From positions 248,001 through 312,000 of the forward strand of contig NZ_JAETXJ010000001.1 of assembly GCF_022508225.1 (NCBI RefSeq): 64,000 nucleotides of DNA, written 5' to 3'. Position 1 is the stretch's first letter. Every line of letters begins with the position of its first letter. The notes under the pieces were generated by a model. That model saw only the letters and a list, made by a program, of their open reading frames with translations, was not told the DNA's origin and did not search any database. The position numbers were made by a program, and so were the translations under genes. This stretch comes from Desulfovibrio sp. UIB00 (GTDB taxonomy: Bacteria; Desulfobacterota; Desulfovibrionia; Desulfovibrionales; Desulfovibrionaceae). Shown here one piece after another: positions 45,173-55,390 of the stretch.

Positions 45173-46549
45173 ATGAGCAACGCTGTTGATAAAGCAACTG
45201 CCCAGGCAAACCTGCGCCGCGTAGTTATTTCTTCCCTGATGGGCGCGGTGATCGAATGGTATGACTTTTTCCTCTACGGCGTAGTCGCCGGGCTTGTGTT
45301 CAACAAACTGTTTTTCCCGTCCTTTTCGTCGGGCGTCGGTACCATCCTGGCGTTTGCGACCTTTGCCGTGGGCTTTGTTGCCCGCCCCCTTGGCGGTTTC
45401 ATCTTCGGGCATTTTGGCGACAAGATCGGCCGCAAGAAAATGCTCATTCTCACCCTTGAAATCATGGGCGTGGCCACAGTGCTTATTGGCTGCATTCCAT
45501 CCTATGACAGCATCGGCATCTGGGCGCCCATTCTGCTGGTCACCTGCCGTATTGCCCAGGGCATTGGCCTTGGCGGCGAGTGGGGCGGTGCGGTGCTTAT
45601 GGCCTTTGAATCGGCCCCTGCCCACAAGCGTGCATTTTACGGCAGCCTGCCCCAGGTGGGTCTTTCCCTTGGTCTCATGCTGGCATCCGGCGTGATCGGC
45701 CTGCTTTCCTGGCTGTTGCCCGACGAAGCCTTTATCGCCTGGGGCTGGCGCGTGGCCTTTGTGCTGAGCGCCGTGCTGGTGCTTGTTGGCGCGTATATCC
45801 GTACCTCCGTGCAGGAAACTCAGGACTTCTCCAGTGCCAAAAAGCATGTGGAAAAAATCCGCTACCCCATGATTGACGCCTTCAAGCGTTACCCCAAGAC
45901 CCTGATGGCCTGCGTGGGCGCGCGTTTTGTGGAAGGTATCGCCTTCAACGTGTTTGGCGTATTCTCCCTGACCTACCTTACAAATACCTGCGGCGTGAAC
46001 CGTACCGTGGCCCTCATGGCCGTGGTGGTGGCATCCGCTGTCATGGCCTGCTTTATCCCCATGTGGGGCGCCATGGCCGACCGCATCGGCAAAGGCCGTA
46101 TTTTCGGCACTGCCGCACTGCTGTTGGGCATCACCTCCTTCCCCGTGTTCTGGGTGCTGCACAACTACGCCACCACCAACCTGTTCTTTGTGTACCTTGC
46201 CATCATCGTTCCCTTCGGTATCGTCTACGCCGCAGCATATGCCAGCATGGCGAGCCTGTTCTCGGACAGTTTCGATGCTACAGTGCGCTATTCGAGTATT
46301 TCCTTCGTGTATCAGTTCTCGGGCATCTTCGCCTCGGGTCTGACGCCCATGATCGCCACAATGCTGGTACAGGCCAATGGCTCGCAGCCCTGGTATCTGT
46401 GCGGCTATCTGCTTGCGGCCGGTCTTATCAGCACCATATCCACCATATGGCTGGGAACCATCCGTGAACGTAACGATCTGTACCACACTGTGCCTGCCAG
46501 CAGCGTGGAAGAAGCCTCTGAATCTGCCGTGACCGACGCGGCGGTGTAA
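45173..46549 (+). CDS. MFS transporter, metabolite:H+ symporter (MHS) family
   Basis: 458 residues, 12 helices. MHS signatures: GAVIEWYDFFLYG in helix 1, the loop GHFGDKIGRKKMLI, RIAQGIGLGGEWGGAVLMAFE, and PVFWVLHN. Relatives take up proline/betaine, shikimate, citrate or other acids with protons. AAGGAG precedes ATG 45173. Co-transcribed with the amidohydrolase and, by its position in the isl regulon, a candidate isethionate importer. No TRAP transporter, the usual partner in many sulfate reducers, is seen in this window. Confidence 0.85.
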   Translation: MSNAVDKATAQANLRRVVISSLMGAVIEWYDFFLYGVVAGLVFNKLFFPSFSSGVGTILAFATFAVGFVARPLGGFIFGHFGDKIGRKKMLILTLEIMGVATVLIGCIPSYDSIGIWAPILLVTCRIAQGIGLGGEWGGAVLMAFESAPAHKRAFYGSLPQVGLSLGLMLASGVIGLLSWLLPDEAFIAWGWRVAFVLSAVLVLVGAYIRTSVQETQDFSSAKKHVEKIRYPMIDAFKRYPKTLMACVGARFVEGIAFNVFGVFSLTYLTNTCGVNRTVALMAVVVASAVMACFIPMWGAMADRIGKGRIFGTAALLLGITSFPVFWVLHNYATTNLFFVYLAIIVPFGIVYAAAYASMASLFSDSFDATVRYSSISFVYQFSGIFASGLTPMIATMLVQANGSQPWYLCGYLLAAGLISTISTIWLGTIRERNDLYHTVPASSVEEASESAVTDAAV

Positions 46550-46577
46550 CCTCTCTCGGATTAAACACTCTCCTCCC

Positions 46578-46611
46578 GCGTGACGGGGTCATATGCCGGA
46601 CCCCGTCACGC
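46578..46611. terminator. Perfect hairpin between symporter and TSUP genes
   Basis: GCGTGACGGGGTC / GACCCCGTCACGC, 13 bp perfect stem with an eight-base loop, 29 bp after the symporter stop. No clear T-run, so it may be a weak terminator or an mRNA-stabilising structure. Confidence 0.6.
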
Positions 46612-46797
46612 TCGCAGCTTGCGCCTCCCGGCCCAGAACGGCAGGGCGGCGCTTTTGCAGCGGACAGGCCGGACGGAATTTGCAGCCAACGTTTAGCCAG
46701 TCACTCTGCCGAAATGTTGCCGACATTGCGGGCGTGCGCCGGGCTAACCCTCGGCCCGGCGCACTGCCCATGCCTGCAGCAATCCAAAGGAGCCTTT

Positions 46798-47544
46798 ATG
46801 CTTGTGGCGCTTGCGGTTTCGTCATTTCTGGTGGGCGCGCTTATTGGCGCAACAGGGGTGGGCGGCGTGCTGCTGATCCCAGCCATCATGTTTTTCGGCG
46901 GGCTTGGCACGCATGAGGCCATGGCAACGGCACTGTTCAGCTTTCTGTTTGCGGGCATTGTGGCAACGGTGAGCTATCAGCGCTACGGCACCATTGACTG
47001 GCGGGTTACCCTGCCAGTGGTGGCGGGCAGTTTTTTGTCGGGTTATGCGGGGGCGTATGTGGGGGCGTATGTTCCGGCGCGCGGACTCAACATTCTGCTG
47101 GCCTGTCTGATAATCTTTTCCAGCCTGTATTCCATGCTTCCTGCGCGCAAGGGCACGGGTATGGCACAGCGGCTCAGCCCAAGGGGCAATACGGCGCTGC
47201 TCTTTGGTATTGGCATTTTTACGGGTTTTTTGTGCGGCATGACGGGGGCTGGCGGGGGCATCATTTCCGTGCCGGTCATGCTGCTGTTCAGCTACGCGCC
47301 CTTGCAGTGCATTGCCACAAGCCAGGTTTTGCAGATGGTAATTTCTGTTTCCGGCTCTGCAAGCAACATGAGCAACGGCTTCATTTCCTATTCCACGGTC
47401 TGGTGGGTCACGGCCTGCGAGCTTGTGGGCATAGCCGTGGGGGCGCACATTGCCCACCGTGTGCCAGTGAGCCTGCTCAAGCGCATGGTCAGCGGGCTTT
47501 GCATGGCCATAGGACTGTTTATCGCATGGCGGGCGCTGGGTTAG
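46798..47544 (+). CDS. TSUP (TauE/SafE) family transporter, candidate sulfite/sulfonate carrier
   Basis: 248 residues with about eight helices and both TSUP motifs (VGALIGATGVGGVLLIPAI; GFLCGMTGAGGGIISVPVM). AAAGGAG is directly before ATG 46798; the longer upstream frame is non-coding. The family exports sulfite or moves sulfonates. Next to islA, which releases sulfite, and after the MHS symporter, it probably handles excess sulfite or isethionate itself. A hairpin after the symporter gene leaves open whether it is in the same transcript. Confidence 0.82.
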   Translation: MLVALAVSSFLVGALIGATGVGGVLLIPAIMFFGGLGTHEAMATALFSFLFAGIVATVSYQRYGTIDWRVTLPVVAGSFLSGYAGAYVGAYVPARGLNILLACLIIFSSLYSMLPARKGTGMAQRLSPRGNTALLFGIGIFTGFLCGMTGAGGGIISVPVMLLFSYAPLQCIATSQVLQMVISVSGSASNMSNGFISYSTVWWVTACELVGIAVGAHIAHRVPVSLLKRMVSGLCMAIGLFIAWRALG

Positions 47545-47568
47545 GCCAACCGCCGGTACGTCTGCACT

Positions 47569-48246
47569 TCAGCCTTTCCAGTGATATCTGGTCACGGGCC
47601 TGCCGTGACCGCCGTAGTCTTTTTCACTGCCCAGGCGGTCTGCCGCCGCAAGGTAGTCGAAATATTTTTTCAGCGATATGCGCGAAATGCCCGTCAGCGG
47701 CTCAATATCCTTGAGGCTGAACGGGCCGGAACAGCCTTGCAGCACCTGTATGATGTTTTGCAGGGTGGTGGCGTCTATGCCCTTTGGAGTATCTGCCGGA
47801 GGCTGGCCAGATTTTTTAATAAAGATGCGCTTGTCCAGGATTTCTTGTGTGATGGGCACCTCGGGCGATGTGAGCAGCTGGCGCTTTTCACGCAGTTGCT
47901 CAAGGGCGGTGCGAAACCTCTCGACCGTGAAGGGTTTGACGATATAATCTGCAACGCCCATGCGCAGGGCATTGAGAATGTCGTCGCTGTTCTGCGCGGC
48001 GGTTATCATGATGACGTCTGTATTGAAAAAACTGGTCTTGATGATGCGCAGCAGTTCCATACCGGTCATGCCGGGCATGAACATGTCGAGCAGCACCAGA
48101 TCAATCTCTCCGGCGCGCAGCAGTTCCAGCGCGGTCTCGCCGGAGCTGGCCCTGCCTTCAAGGCAAAAGCCCTCTATTCCCTCAAGATACATTGCCGCCA
48201 AATCTGCCACCATGGGGTCGTCTTCAACGATGAGCACGCGGATCAT
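47569..48246 (-). CDS. CitB/DcuR-type response regulator
   Basis: 225 residues. Receiver domain (1-120) with EDD acidic pocket, phosphoacceptor D in LVLLDMFMPGMTG (about residue 54), T in MITA and K in VKPF. The C-terminal helix-turn-helix of the CitB/DcuR type includes LTGISRISLKKYFDYL. Its start overlaps the kinase stop by 4 bp, so the pair is coupled. In relatives it controls uptake or use of di/tricarboxylates. Confidence 0.88.
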   Translation of the reverse strand: MIRVLIVEDDPMVADLAAMYLEGIEGFCLEGRASSGETALELLRAGEIDLVLLDMFMPGMTGMELLRIIKTSFFNTDVIMITAAQNSDDILNALRMGVADYIVKPFTVERFRTALEQLREKRQLLTSPEVPITQEILDKRIFIKKSGQPPADTPKGIDATTLQNIIQVLQGCSGPFSLKDIEPLTGISRISLKKYFDYLAAADRLGSEKDYGGHGRPVTRYHWKG

Positions 48247-49877
48247 TCCTGTTCTCCTTGCGCCAGCGCAGCCACAGGAACACGCACGGTAAAGACCGTG
48301 CCGTGCCCCGGTTTTGCGTCGATTTCCACAGAACCGTCCATTTCTTCCAGCGTAAGCAGCAGCATGTAAAGCCCGATGCCCCTGTTTGACCCCTTGGTGG
48401 AAAAGCCCTTGGTGAAGATTTTTTCCAGGTGTTCATCGGAAATGCCGCGTCCGGTGTCGGACACGCTGATAACAAGTTCGTCAGACCCGCCCGCCTGGGT
48501 CGGGATATTTTCGATATTCAGGGTGATCCTTTTTTCTACAGCGTAGATGGTGGCTTCAAAGGCATTGTCAATGAGGTTGCCCACCACCGTGACCAAGGCG
48601 TGCGAACCCTTGGGCGAAAGCGGGGGGATAACGCCGCGTCCCTCAATCACAAGTGTTACGCCCATTTCATGAGCGCGGCTGTACTTGCTCTCCAGAAAGC
48701 CCGCAACAATGGGATCCTTGACCAAGGCGGCAATGGCGGAGGTTTCCAGTTTTTTGCTGCCGATGATCTGCTCAAGGTAGGCATCAAGTTCCGCGTGGCG
48801 GCCATTGCGCAACAGGCCGGAAATGACGTGCAGCTTGTTGAGGTATTCGTGCGAGCGCGAGCGCAGCGCCTCAACATAATTGCTGAGGCCAGTGAGGCGT
48901 TCGGCCTGGGCGCGCACGTCCGTCATGTCGCGAAAGGTCGCCACCGCGCCGATTATTTCCCCCTGCACCAAGATTGGCACACGGTTGGTCAGCACCACGC
49001 AGCGGTTGATATTCTGCTCTTGGTCATATTCCGGCCTGCCCTCCCTGACCACGGCATCAAGACGGGTGCCGGGGATGGCACTCTGCACGGGCTGGCCCTC
49101 CAACGGGCCGAAGACGCCCGCCGAACGCAGGATTTTTTCGGCCATTTCGTTAACAAGTACCAGGGTGCCGTCCCTGTTAACGGCTATAATGCCCTCGCGG
49201 GTGGTGCGCAGTATGGCGTTGCGTTCTTCAAGCAGCCGCGCGATCTGGTGCGGTTCCAGCCCGAAAAGAATTTTTTTTATGGTGCGCGAAAGCAGCACTG
49301 CCAGCACGATGCCAATAACCAGCGAGAGGGCCAGCAGCCAGCCCAGAGGCCCGGTCAGGCGCGCCACGCCCGCTTCGATATCACTGGACAAAATTCCTGC
49401 GGAAGCCGCGCCCAGCTGATTGCCCTGCGCGTCAAAAATGGGCCGGAACGCCCGTAGCGAAAATCCGAATGTGCCTCGCGCCGATGAAAGGTAGGACAGC
49501 CCTTCAAGGGCCTTGCCTTCATCGCCGCCCACGAAGTGCTGACCGATTTTTGCTGAGTCGGGGTGAAAAAGACGGATACCCTGCATATCTATCAGCACGA
49601 TAAATTTCACGTCCGAGGCGCGGGTGAGCGTTTCAAGAAAGGCGGTCATCTGCCTGTACGCCTCGGGCTGGCGGGTGCGCATGGCCTCCACCACCAGCGG
49701 CGATTCCGCCGCAAGTTGCGCCACGCTCGAGACGGTGTTTTCCGCATCCTCATATCCGTACTTGCTGATAAAATAGGAGCCAGCCATGTGCCCGAGCAAC
49801 ATGGGCGGGCAGAGCGCAAGGCTGACCATGACCACAAGCTTGACGAACAGGCTGGAATTTCTGATGGCGTGCAGCAT
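48243..49877 (-). CDS. CitA/DcuS-type sensor histidine kinase
   Basis: 544 residues. Helix 1 at about 12-34, a periplasmic sensor of about 140 residues, helix 2 at about 178-200, a PAS domain (220-330), then the kinase with SRSHEYLNKLHVISGLL (phosphoacceptor His) and ATPase boxes NLIDNAFEA, SDTGRGIS and GSNRGIGLYML. The layout is that of CitA/DcuS sensors of extracellular carboxylates. It faces a porin gene, so the pair may control uptake of an organic acid. Divergent from the porin by about 400 bp. Confidence 0.88.
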   Translation of the reverse strand: MLHAIRNSSLFVKLVVMVSLALCPPMLLGHMAGSYFISKYGYEDAENTVSSVAQLAAESPLVVEAMRTRQPEAYRQMTAFLETLTRASDVKFIVLIDMQGIRLFHPDSAKIGQHFVGGDEGKALEGLSYLSSARGTFGFSLRAFRPIFDAQGNQLGAASAGILSSDIEAGVARLTGPLGWLLALSLVIGIVLAVLLSRTIKKILFGLEPHQIARLLEERNAILRTTREGIIAVNRDGTLVLVNEMAEKILRSAGVFGPLEGQPVQSAIPGTRLDAVVREGRPEYDQEQNINRCVVLTNRVPILVQGEIIGAVATFRDMTDVRAQAERLTGLSNYVEALRSRSHEYLNKLHVISGLLRNGRHAELDAYLEQIIGSKKLETSAIAALVKDPIVAGFLESKYSRAHEMGVTLVIEGRGVIPPLSPKGSHALVTVVGNLIDNAFEATIYAVEKRITLNIENIPTQAGGSDELVISVSDTGRGISDEHLEKIFTKGFSTKGSNRGIGLYMLLLTLEEMDGSVEIDAKPGHGTVFTVRVPVAALAQGEQE

Positions 49878-50289
49878 GGCAAACCGATGGGGGCGGTCAT
49901 GCTGGCGGGCAGACCGGATTGTGGCGGCGGCCCGTGGCTGGGCTCCGCCTGTGAGTGTGCGGCACAGTTGCGGCAGGCGTGGGCTTGCCAGCCATGAGCT
50001 ACCATATCAGGTGCGTTGTGGGGCCGCAAATGGCGGCAAGTGCGCAGAAATGGGTGTTTCCACCAGGTTTTGAGGTGCTGCCGCAGATAGCAATATTTTG
50101 CAAAATATCCCCAGAAACCCCACGGGCCTAGCACGCCAAGCCCACACGTTCCACGGCTTGGTAAAAAATAGTGTGGAAAAATATCACCTGCGGAGTTAGG
50201 AATGGCGACCCCCCTATGTGTGCAGATTTTGGAATGCTGTTGATTTGGTCATTGACTTACTGAACCAGGAAACGAAGATGGAGCCGGGG
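49878..50289. other. Divergent upstream region of sensor kinase and porin genes
   Basis: About 410 bp. No ORF, riboswitch or sigma-54 element is clear. The ATG at 50278, 12 bases before the chosen porin start and in frame, is an alternative start. Confidence 0.45.
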
Positions 50290-51804
50290 ATGAAAAAAAT
50301 TGCAGTGTTACTTTTGGTAGCCGGGATGTTGTGCGCAGTGCCCGGGGGAGCAAGCGCCATTGATTTTTCGGCCAAGGGCCGCTGGGCTTATAATTTCAGC
50401 TACGGCCAGCACGGCAATTTTACCGAGGGCGGGAACAAAACGGGCTACAGCACAGGTGAAGACGAATTTGAAGCCGCCCAGCAGGTTCGCCTGCAACTGG
50501 ACGCCAAGGCTTCAGAGAATCTTTCCGGCACCGTGCATTTTGAACTGGGTGGCTACAACCGGGGCATGATGCAGTACTGGGGCGCCAGCAACAGCGGCGG
50601 TTCGCTGGGCGCGGACGGCAACTGGGTCAAGGTCAAGAATGCCTTTCTTGACTGGACTGTGCCGCAGACTGCCCTCAAGGTGCGCATGGGTATTCAGCCC
50701 ATGCAGTTGCCCGACTACATCAACAACAGCCAGGTGCTGGCCGATGACGCGGCGGGCATCACCGCCTCCTACGCCGTTAACGAAAACGTGGGCGTCACGG
50801 CCTTCTGGGCGCGCCTCTTCAACGACAACACCACTGACGCAACCAACCGCAACCCCGGCTACATGGACAACATGGATGCCGTAGGCCTGACCCTGCCCCT
50901 GACGTTTGACGGCGTAAGCCTCACGCCCTGGGGCATGTATATGGGCATTGGCCCGGCCATCAACTACAACAACGTCAAAAATGAGCAGATCACCAGCTAC
51001 GCGAGCGTAGCCTCTGCCGGTGGCCCCAAGGCTGGCCTGCTGCCCCTGTATGGCGGCTTTCACAAACGCAAGCTCAGCGAATACGGCAATGCCATGTGGG
51101 TGGGCCTGCCCGGTCAGGTGACATTGTTCGATCCATTCCGCGTGTCGTGGGATGTTGTTTACGGCTCCGTGCAGTATGACGATGCCGCCATGAACCGTGC
51201 TGGCTGGCTGGCCTCCCTGCTGCTCGAATACAAGCTGGACTGGAGTACCCCTGGCCTCTACGGCTGGTATACTTCAGGCGACGATGACAATCCGGGCAAC
51301 GGCTCCGAGCGCATGCCCAACATCCACCCCAACAACCCCAACGATTTTTCGGAATTCGCCTTCCACGGCGACCCCATTGTGGGCCGCGACAGCATTGTGG
51401 GCAAATCCATGACCGGCACCTGGGGCATTGGCGCGCGGCTCAAGAATATGAGCTTTATCGACAACCTCAGCCACACCTTCCGCATCAATTATATGGGCGG
51501 CACCAACGACCCGGCGCTCCTGAAAAAAATCAGAAACGCCACCGGAAGCTGGATGGCCCCCAACGACGGCACTGTTCCCGGGCGCGAGGGCTTGTATCTG
51601 ACCCGCAACGACACCCTTGTGGAATTTGGCCTGAGCACCAAGTACAAGATGTACGACAACTTCACCATCTATGTGGAAACCAACTATGACGCGCTCTTCC
51701 TTGACAAGAGCGCCTCTGTGTGGGGCAACAGCAAGATGAACGGCAAGAGCGACCGTAGCGCCGATGCCTGGAACACCGCCGTGACCTTTGTGTATCAGTT
51801 CTAG
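50290..51804 (+). CDS. Outer-membrane porin, Desulfovibrio type
   Basis: 504 residues. Start chosen at ATG 50290 (GGAG six bases upstream), giving a clean signal peptide MKKIAVLLLVAGMLCAV with cleavage after GGASA. The mature protein alternates polar and aromatic residues in many beta strands and ends with the aromatic VYQF typical of outer-membrane barrels. Sequence style (FSAKGRWAYNFSYGQ..., VRMGIQPMQLPDY) is that of the abundant homotrimeric porins of Desulfovibrio. It is divergent from a CitA/DcuS-type kinase. Confidence 0.85.
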   Translation: MKKIAVLLLVAGMLCAVPGGASAIDFSAKGRWAYNFSYGQHGNFTEGGNKTGYSTGEDEFEAAQQVRLQLDAKASENLSGTVHFELGGYNRGMMQYWGASNSGGSLGADGNWVKVKNAFLDWTVPQTALKVRMGIQPMQLPDYINNSQVLADDAAGITASYAVNENVGVTAFWARLFNDNTTDATNRNPGYMDNMDAVGLTLPLTFDGVSLTPWGMYMGIGPAINYNNVKNEQITSYASVASAGGPKAGLLPLYGGFHKRKLSEYGNAMWVGLPGQVTLFDPFRVSWDVVYGSVQYDDAAMNRAGWLASLLLEYKLDWSTPGLYGWYTSGDDDNPGNGSERMPNIHPNNPNDFSEFAFHGDPIVGRDSIVGKSMTGTWGIGARLKNMSFIDNLSHTFRINYMGGTNDPALLKKIRNATGSWMAPNDGTVPGREGLYLTRNDTLVEFGLSTKYKMYDNFTIYVETNYDALFLDKSASVWGNSKMNGKSDRSADAWNTAVTFVYQF

Positions 51805-51840
51805 GCTGCGCACGGTCAGCCCCTGAAGCACCGCGAAAAT

Positions 51841-51868
51841 AAAGCGCCCATGATTTCATGGGCGCTTT
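51841..51868. terminator. Bidirectional terminator
   Basis: Stem AAAGCGCCCATG / CATGGGCGCTTT, between the convergent porin and MFS genes, with A/T-rich flanks. Confidence 0.85.
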
Positions 51869-51902
51869 CGCTTTATCAGGACGTGCAGGCGGCAGCGGTT
51901 GC

Positions 51903-53144
51903 TTACTCGGCGGTGCGGCTCCAGCTCATAAGCAGAACAGGCACAATGCCCAGCGCGGCGACCGCAGCCATGAGCAGATAGACGGCCTCCATGCTCCAGA
52001 GGGAGGCAATGCCGCCAAAGAGTACGGGCGTCAGCATGTTGATTATGCCGCGTCCGAAGGAATTGAGCGAAAAAATGGCATCGTAGACGGTTGCGCCGCG
52101 TACCGGCTCCGTGATGATGGTCTGTATGACGGGCACTGTCCCCTTGGTTACTATGCCGATGGCCAGGGATATAATCACCGTCAGTATGAGATTGCTTGAC
52201 TGGAGCAGGGCGCAAAGCAGCAGGGCAAGGATAATGCCTGCGATAACAAATATTTTTCGGGTGCCGAAAATATCTATCAGGCGTCCGCAGGCCATCTTTC
52301 CCACAAAGGAACCAAGGGTAAAGCCAAGAGCGAACGAGCCGATGGTTTTGGCGTCTATGCCTTTTGCCACCAGCAGCAATGGCAGAAAGGTGAAGATTCG
52401 GTCATTGCTGAAGGCATTGAGCATGCTGGCAAGCATGGCCAGAAAGACATCCCGGTTTTTCAGTATGCTGAACCCGGCAAAAGGATTGCGCCTCGGGCGC
52501 ACGGGAGGATTGGCCTCAGCGCCGGGCGCTGGATCGAAAGCGGAATCGCCCGGTTGCGTGCTGCCGCCTGCCGCCGGGGATTTTTTTACGGCGGAGCAAA
52601 AGAGCGATAGGGCGGCGCACAGGGCCAGCACGCCATAGGCCAGGCAGACTGCCCGCCAGCCCGGCATGGTTCCCACAGAGTAGGCCGCCGCAAAGGCGGC
52701 AAAAGACACCAGCGGGATACGCCCCACATCGCCAATGGCGGTAAAGTCGCTCATGACCCGGCCAAGGCTTTGCCTTTCAGTATTGGCCGTGATGTAGGAA
52801 AAAGAAATATTATGAAAGGCGGCAAAGCCAGCCATTGCCAGCACAAAGCACGCACCGGCGGTCTTCATGCTGCCCGCAAAGGCCGCGCCCAGATAGCCAA
52901 GCCCGGCCATGCCTATGAGCAAGGTCACAGAACCGTAAAAGCCGAACCGCCGCGAGAACAGGCCCGTGCCAAGGCCCACGGCAGTGCTCAGGGCCGCGCC
53001 CAGCGACACCACAAGGCCCACGTCCGTTTCTCCACTGCCAAGGGCCAGAGCCATGAATGCCAGCACAACCGGAACGGAATCGAAAAGGCCGTCAATCAGG
53101 ATGTGGTACAGATTCAGCATGATAAAGCGAGCGCGGGGTATCAT
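51903..53144 (-). CDS. MFS transporter
   Basis: 413 residues, twelve helices in two halves joined by a charged loop of about 45 residues (Pro/Ala-rich, around 190-235). The frame opens at a TTG two codons earlier; ATG 53144 is preferred, though no strong ribosome site is visible. Motifs: GRVMSDFTAIGDVGRIPL in the first half and GKMACGRLIDIFGTRKIF (MFS motif A-like) in the second. Inner membrane. Substrate not predictable. Confidence 0.75.
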   Translation of the reverse strand: MIPRARFIMLNLYHILIDGLFDSVPVVLAFMALALGSGETDVGLVVSLGAALSTAVGLGTGLFSRRFGFYGSVTLLIGMAGLGYLGAAFAGSMKTAGACFVLAMAGFAAFHNISFSYITANTERQSLGRVMSDFTAIGDVGRIPLVSFAAFAAAYSVGTMPGWRAVCLAYGVLALCAALSLFCSAVKKSPAAGGSTQPGDSAFDPAPGAEANPPVRPRRNPFAGFSILKNRDVFLAMLASMLNAFSNDRIFTFLPLLLVAKGIDAKTIGSFALGFTLGSFVGKMACGRLIDIFGTRKIFVIAGIILALLLCALLQSSNLILTVIISLAIGIVTKGTVPVIQTIITEPVRGATVYDAIFSLNSFGRGIINMLTPVLFGGIASLWSMEAVYLLMAAVAALGIVPVLLMSWSRTAE

Positions 53145-53202
53145 GGGCAAGCTATACCGTTATGCCTGATACGCGTCCAGTTGCCCGGCATGGGCAGTGC
53201 GC

Positions 53203-53238
53203 AAAAAAGCTCCCCAAAGGCGGCCATTGGGGAGCTTG
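53203..53238 (-). terminator. Rho-independent terminator of chemotaxis receptor gene
   Basis: The minus strand has AAGCTCCCCAA / TTGGGGAGCTT with an eight-base loop, followed by TTTTTT, 20 bp after the receptor stop codon. Confidence 0.92.
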
Positions 53239-53258
53239 CGATCTTGTGCGGGGATTAC

Positions 53259-55034
53259 TCAGGCTGTCTGGCTTTGCGCCTTCATGTCCTTTATGAGTTG
53301 ATGCAATATCTGGGTCTGTTGCATGAGGTCGGATACCGCTGTGGAGGCCTGTTCCATTGCCTGCGCGGTTTCTGCGGAGATGGTGGCAATCTGCTCAACG
53401 GAACGGTTGATCTCCTCGCTGGTTGCGGACTGCTGCTCGCTGGCCGTGGCAATGGACTGTACCTGATCATTGACCTGATCCACAAAGCCGAGGATATTTT
53501 TCAGCGAGTCGCCAGAGTGGGCAGAAAGGGCGGCGGCGTTTTCAATGGCCTTGACCACGGTTTCCACGCTGGAAATATTTTTGCGTGTACCAGCCTGAAT
53601 TTCGTTTACCGCGCGGCCCACATCCTGGGTTGCCGTCATGGTTTTTTCCGCCAGTTTGCGCACCTCGTCGGCCACCACGGCAAAGCCGCGACCCGCATCA
53701 CCTGCGCGCGCAGCCTCAATGGCGGCATTGAGCGCAAGCAGGTTGGTCTGATCGGCTATGTCTGCAATGATGTTCATGACCTGCCCGATGCCGTCCGCCT
53801 GTTTGCCCAGTACCGCCATGTCTTCGCGGATGGCAAGGGAGTGGGCGCGCACGTCTTCAATGCCTTTAACCGCTTTGTCCACAATGGCGGCTCCGTCCTG
53901 AGCCTGCCCGCGCGTTTCGGTGGAGGCGCTGGCAGCCCGTTGGGAATTTCTGGCCACCTCAAGCACGGTGGCGTTCATTTCTTCCATGGCTGTGGCGGTT
54001 TCCCGCACTCGGCCTGATTGCTCGTCCGCGCCCCGGCTGGACTGCTCAACGCGCGCAGAAAGCTGCTCGGAGGCCGCAGTCACAACACCTGCCACGCTCT
54101 CAAGCCTGTGGATTGTTTCCACAAGCTTGTTGCGGTTCTCTTCCACTTTTTGTCTGGCTTCGTGCGCTTCTTCTGCGGCGCGGGTGGCCTTGGCGACCTC
54201 CTGCTCGGCAAGCTGGCTTTTTTCTTCCGCAAAAGAAATTTTGCGTTTCAGCTCCACAAGCATGGTGCTGAGGCTTGTTGCCAGCGTGCCAAAGTCGTCC
54301 TTTCTCTGCATGGTCATTTCTGAATCAAGCGCGCCGTCGCTGATGTTTTTTGCAAAACAGATGCACTCCCTGAGCGGCTTGATAATGCCCATGGCAATGG
54401 CCAGCGAGATCACCGTGATGAGCGCCAGACCGCAAATAAACATGGCGGTAAAGAAAATGCGCCCGGTTTCAACAACGCTGCGCCCTTCGTCCGAAACTTT
54501 TTTGGAATAGTCATCCAGCAGGACTGCAAGCTTGTCCACCACGGCCCGGTGCTTTTGATAGGCAGACGCAAGCTGGCTCAGGCAAATGCTTTCAGCTTCC
54601 GCCTTGTTGCCGCTCTGGAGCGCAGGCTTGAGCCTGGTTTCAAATATTTCAAAGATGGCTTTTCCGGTGGGATACAGTTCCTGATTGAGAATTTCCTTGA
54701 TCTTGGGGTCAATAGCGCCGGAATGCCAGAGTTCATATTGCCGCTGGAATGCTTTTTTGTGCTGGGCAATGGATCCGTAAATTTTTTCAAGGCTGGCGGC
54801 ATCTGTGGAGCTAACAGCTTGCAATGCATCAAGATATGTTTCAATCACATAGAGCGGTGGCGGCAAAATATCGGCAAGCAAATCCTTGCTGTTCTCTATG
54901 GATTGATATGTTGCGGAACCAATTGATGTTTTTGATATCGTGTATGTTGAAATGACAAAAAGGGCAGTCATCCCCAAAAATACAGAAGCTATAAGAATGG
55001 TGAACTTTCTGGCAACAGAGATATTTTTCAGCAT
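53259..55034 (-). CDS. Methyl-accepting chemotaxis protein
   Basis: 591 residues. Helix 1 at about 10-32, a helical periplasmic sensor (about 33-190, four-helix-bundle type), helix 2 near 196-218, a HAMP domain (about 218-272), a coiled coil, and the signalling domain with the hairpin tip [18 protein letters not shown] and [18 protein letters not shown]. It reports periplasmic ligand levels to CheA/CheW. GAGGGA precedes ATG 55034. Single-gene transcript with its own terminator. Confidence 0.92.
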   Translation of the reverse strand: MLKNISVARKFTILIASVFLGMTALFVISTYTISKTSIGSATYQSIENSKDLLADILPPPLYVIETYLDALQAVSSTDAASLEKIYGSIAQHKKAFQRQYELWHSGAIDPKIKEILNQELYPTGKAIFEIFETRLKPALQSGNKAEAESICLSQLASAYQKHRAVVDKLAVLLDDYSKKVSDEGRSVVETGRIFFTAMFICGLALITVISLAIAMGIIKPLRECICFAKNISDGALDSEMTMQRKDDFGTLATSLSTMLVELKRKISFAEEKSQLAEQEVAKATRAAEEAHEARQKVEENRNKLVETIHRLESVAGVVTAASEQLSARVEQSSRGADEQSGRVRETATAMEEMNATVLEVARNSQRAASASTETRGQAQDGAAIVDKAVKGIEDVRAHSLAIREDMAVLGKQADGIGQVMNIIADIADQTNLLALNAAIEAARAGDAGRGFAVVADEVRKLAEKTMTATQDVGRAVNEIQAGTRKNISSVETVVKAIENAAALSAHSGDSLKNILGFVDQVNDQVQSIATASEQQSATSEEINRSVEQIATISAETAQAMEQASTAVSDLMQQTQILHQLIKDMKAQSQTA

Positions 55035-55390
55035 TGCCGTTCCCTCGCAGTTATATCATAGAATGACAGATGTGATGCTTGGTTCTAAACGGACGCGCAG
55101 GGAAAAACAATAGGGAGAACAGGCCCTCGCTAGTATAACGGCACAAAAAAGTAACACCTGCTTGCTGGGCGCAAGGGCGTTGCCGCGTAACTGTCGGTGA
55201 ACAGGAAGCCCATATGGGGAAGATTTATTGAACCGAGAGAGGAGTTGCCAGAATCGACCGGAAGTTGTGCCGGTCTGCGTTGCATGATTCGGCAAACCGC
55301 CGTTCCGGCGCTCGGGCGGAGCGCCGGGGGATTCCACATGCAATACCAAAGCTGCTTACAGTGCGGTCAGCGGAATGTATCGTGCAGGAT
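55035..55390. other. Intergenic, no gene recognised
   Basis: About 355 bp between the chemotaxis receptor start and the TorD-like stop. Scattered short frames only. Confidence 0.45.
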
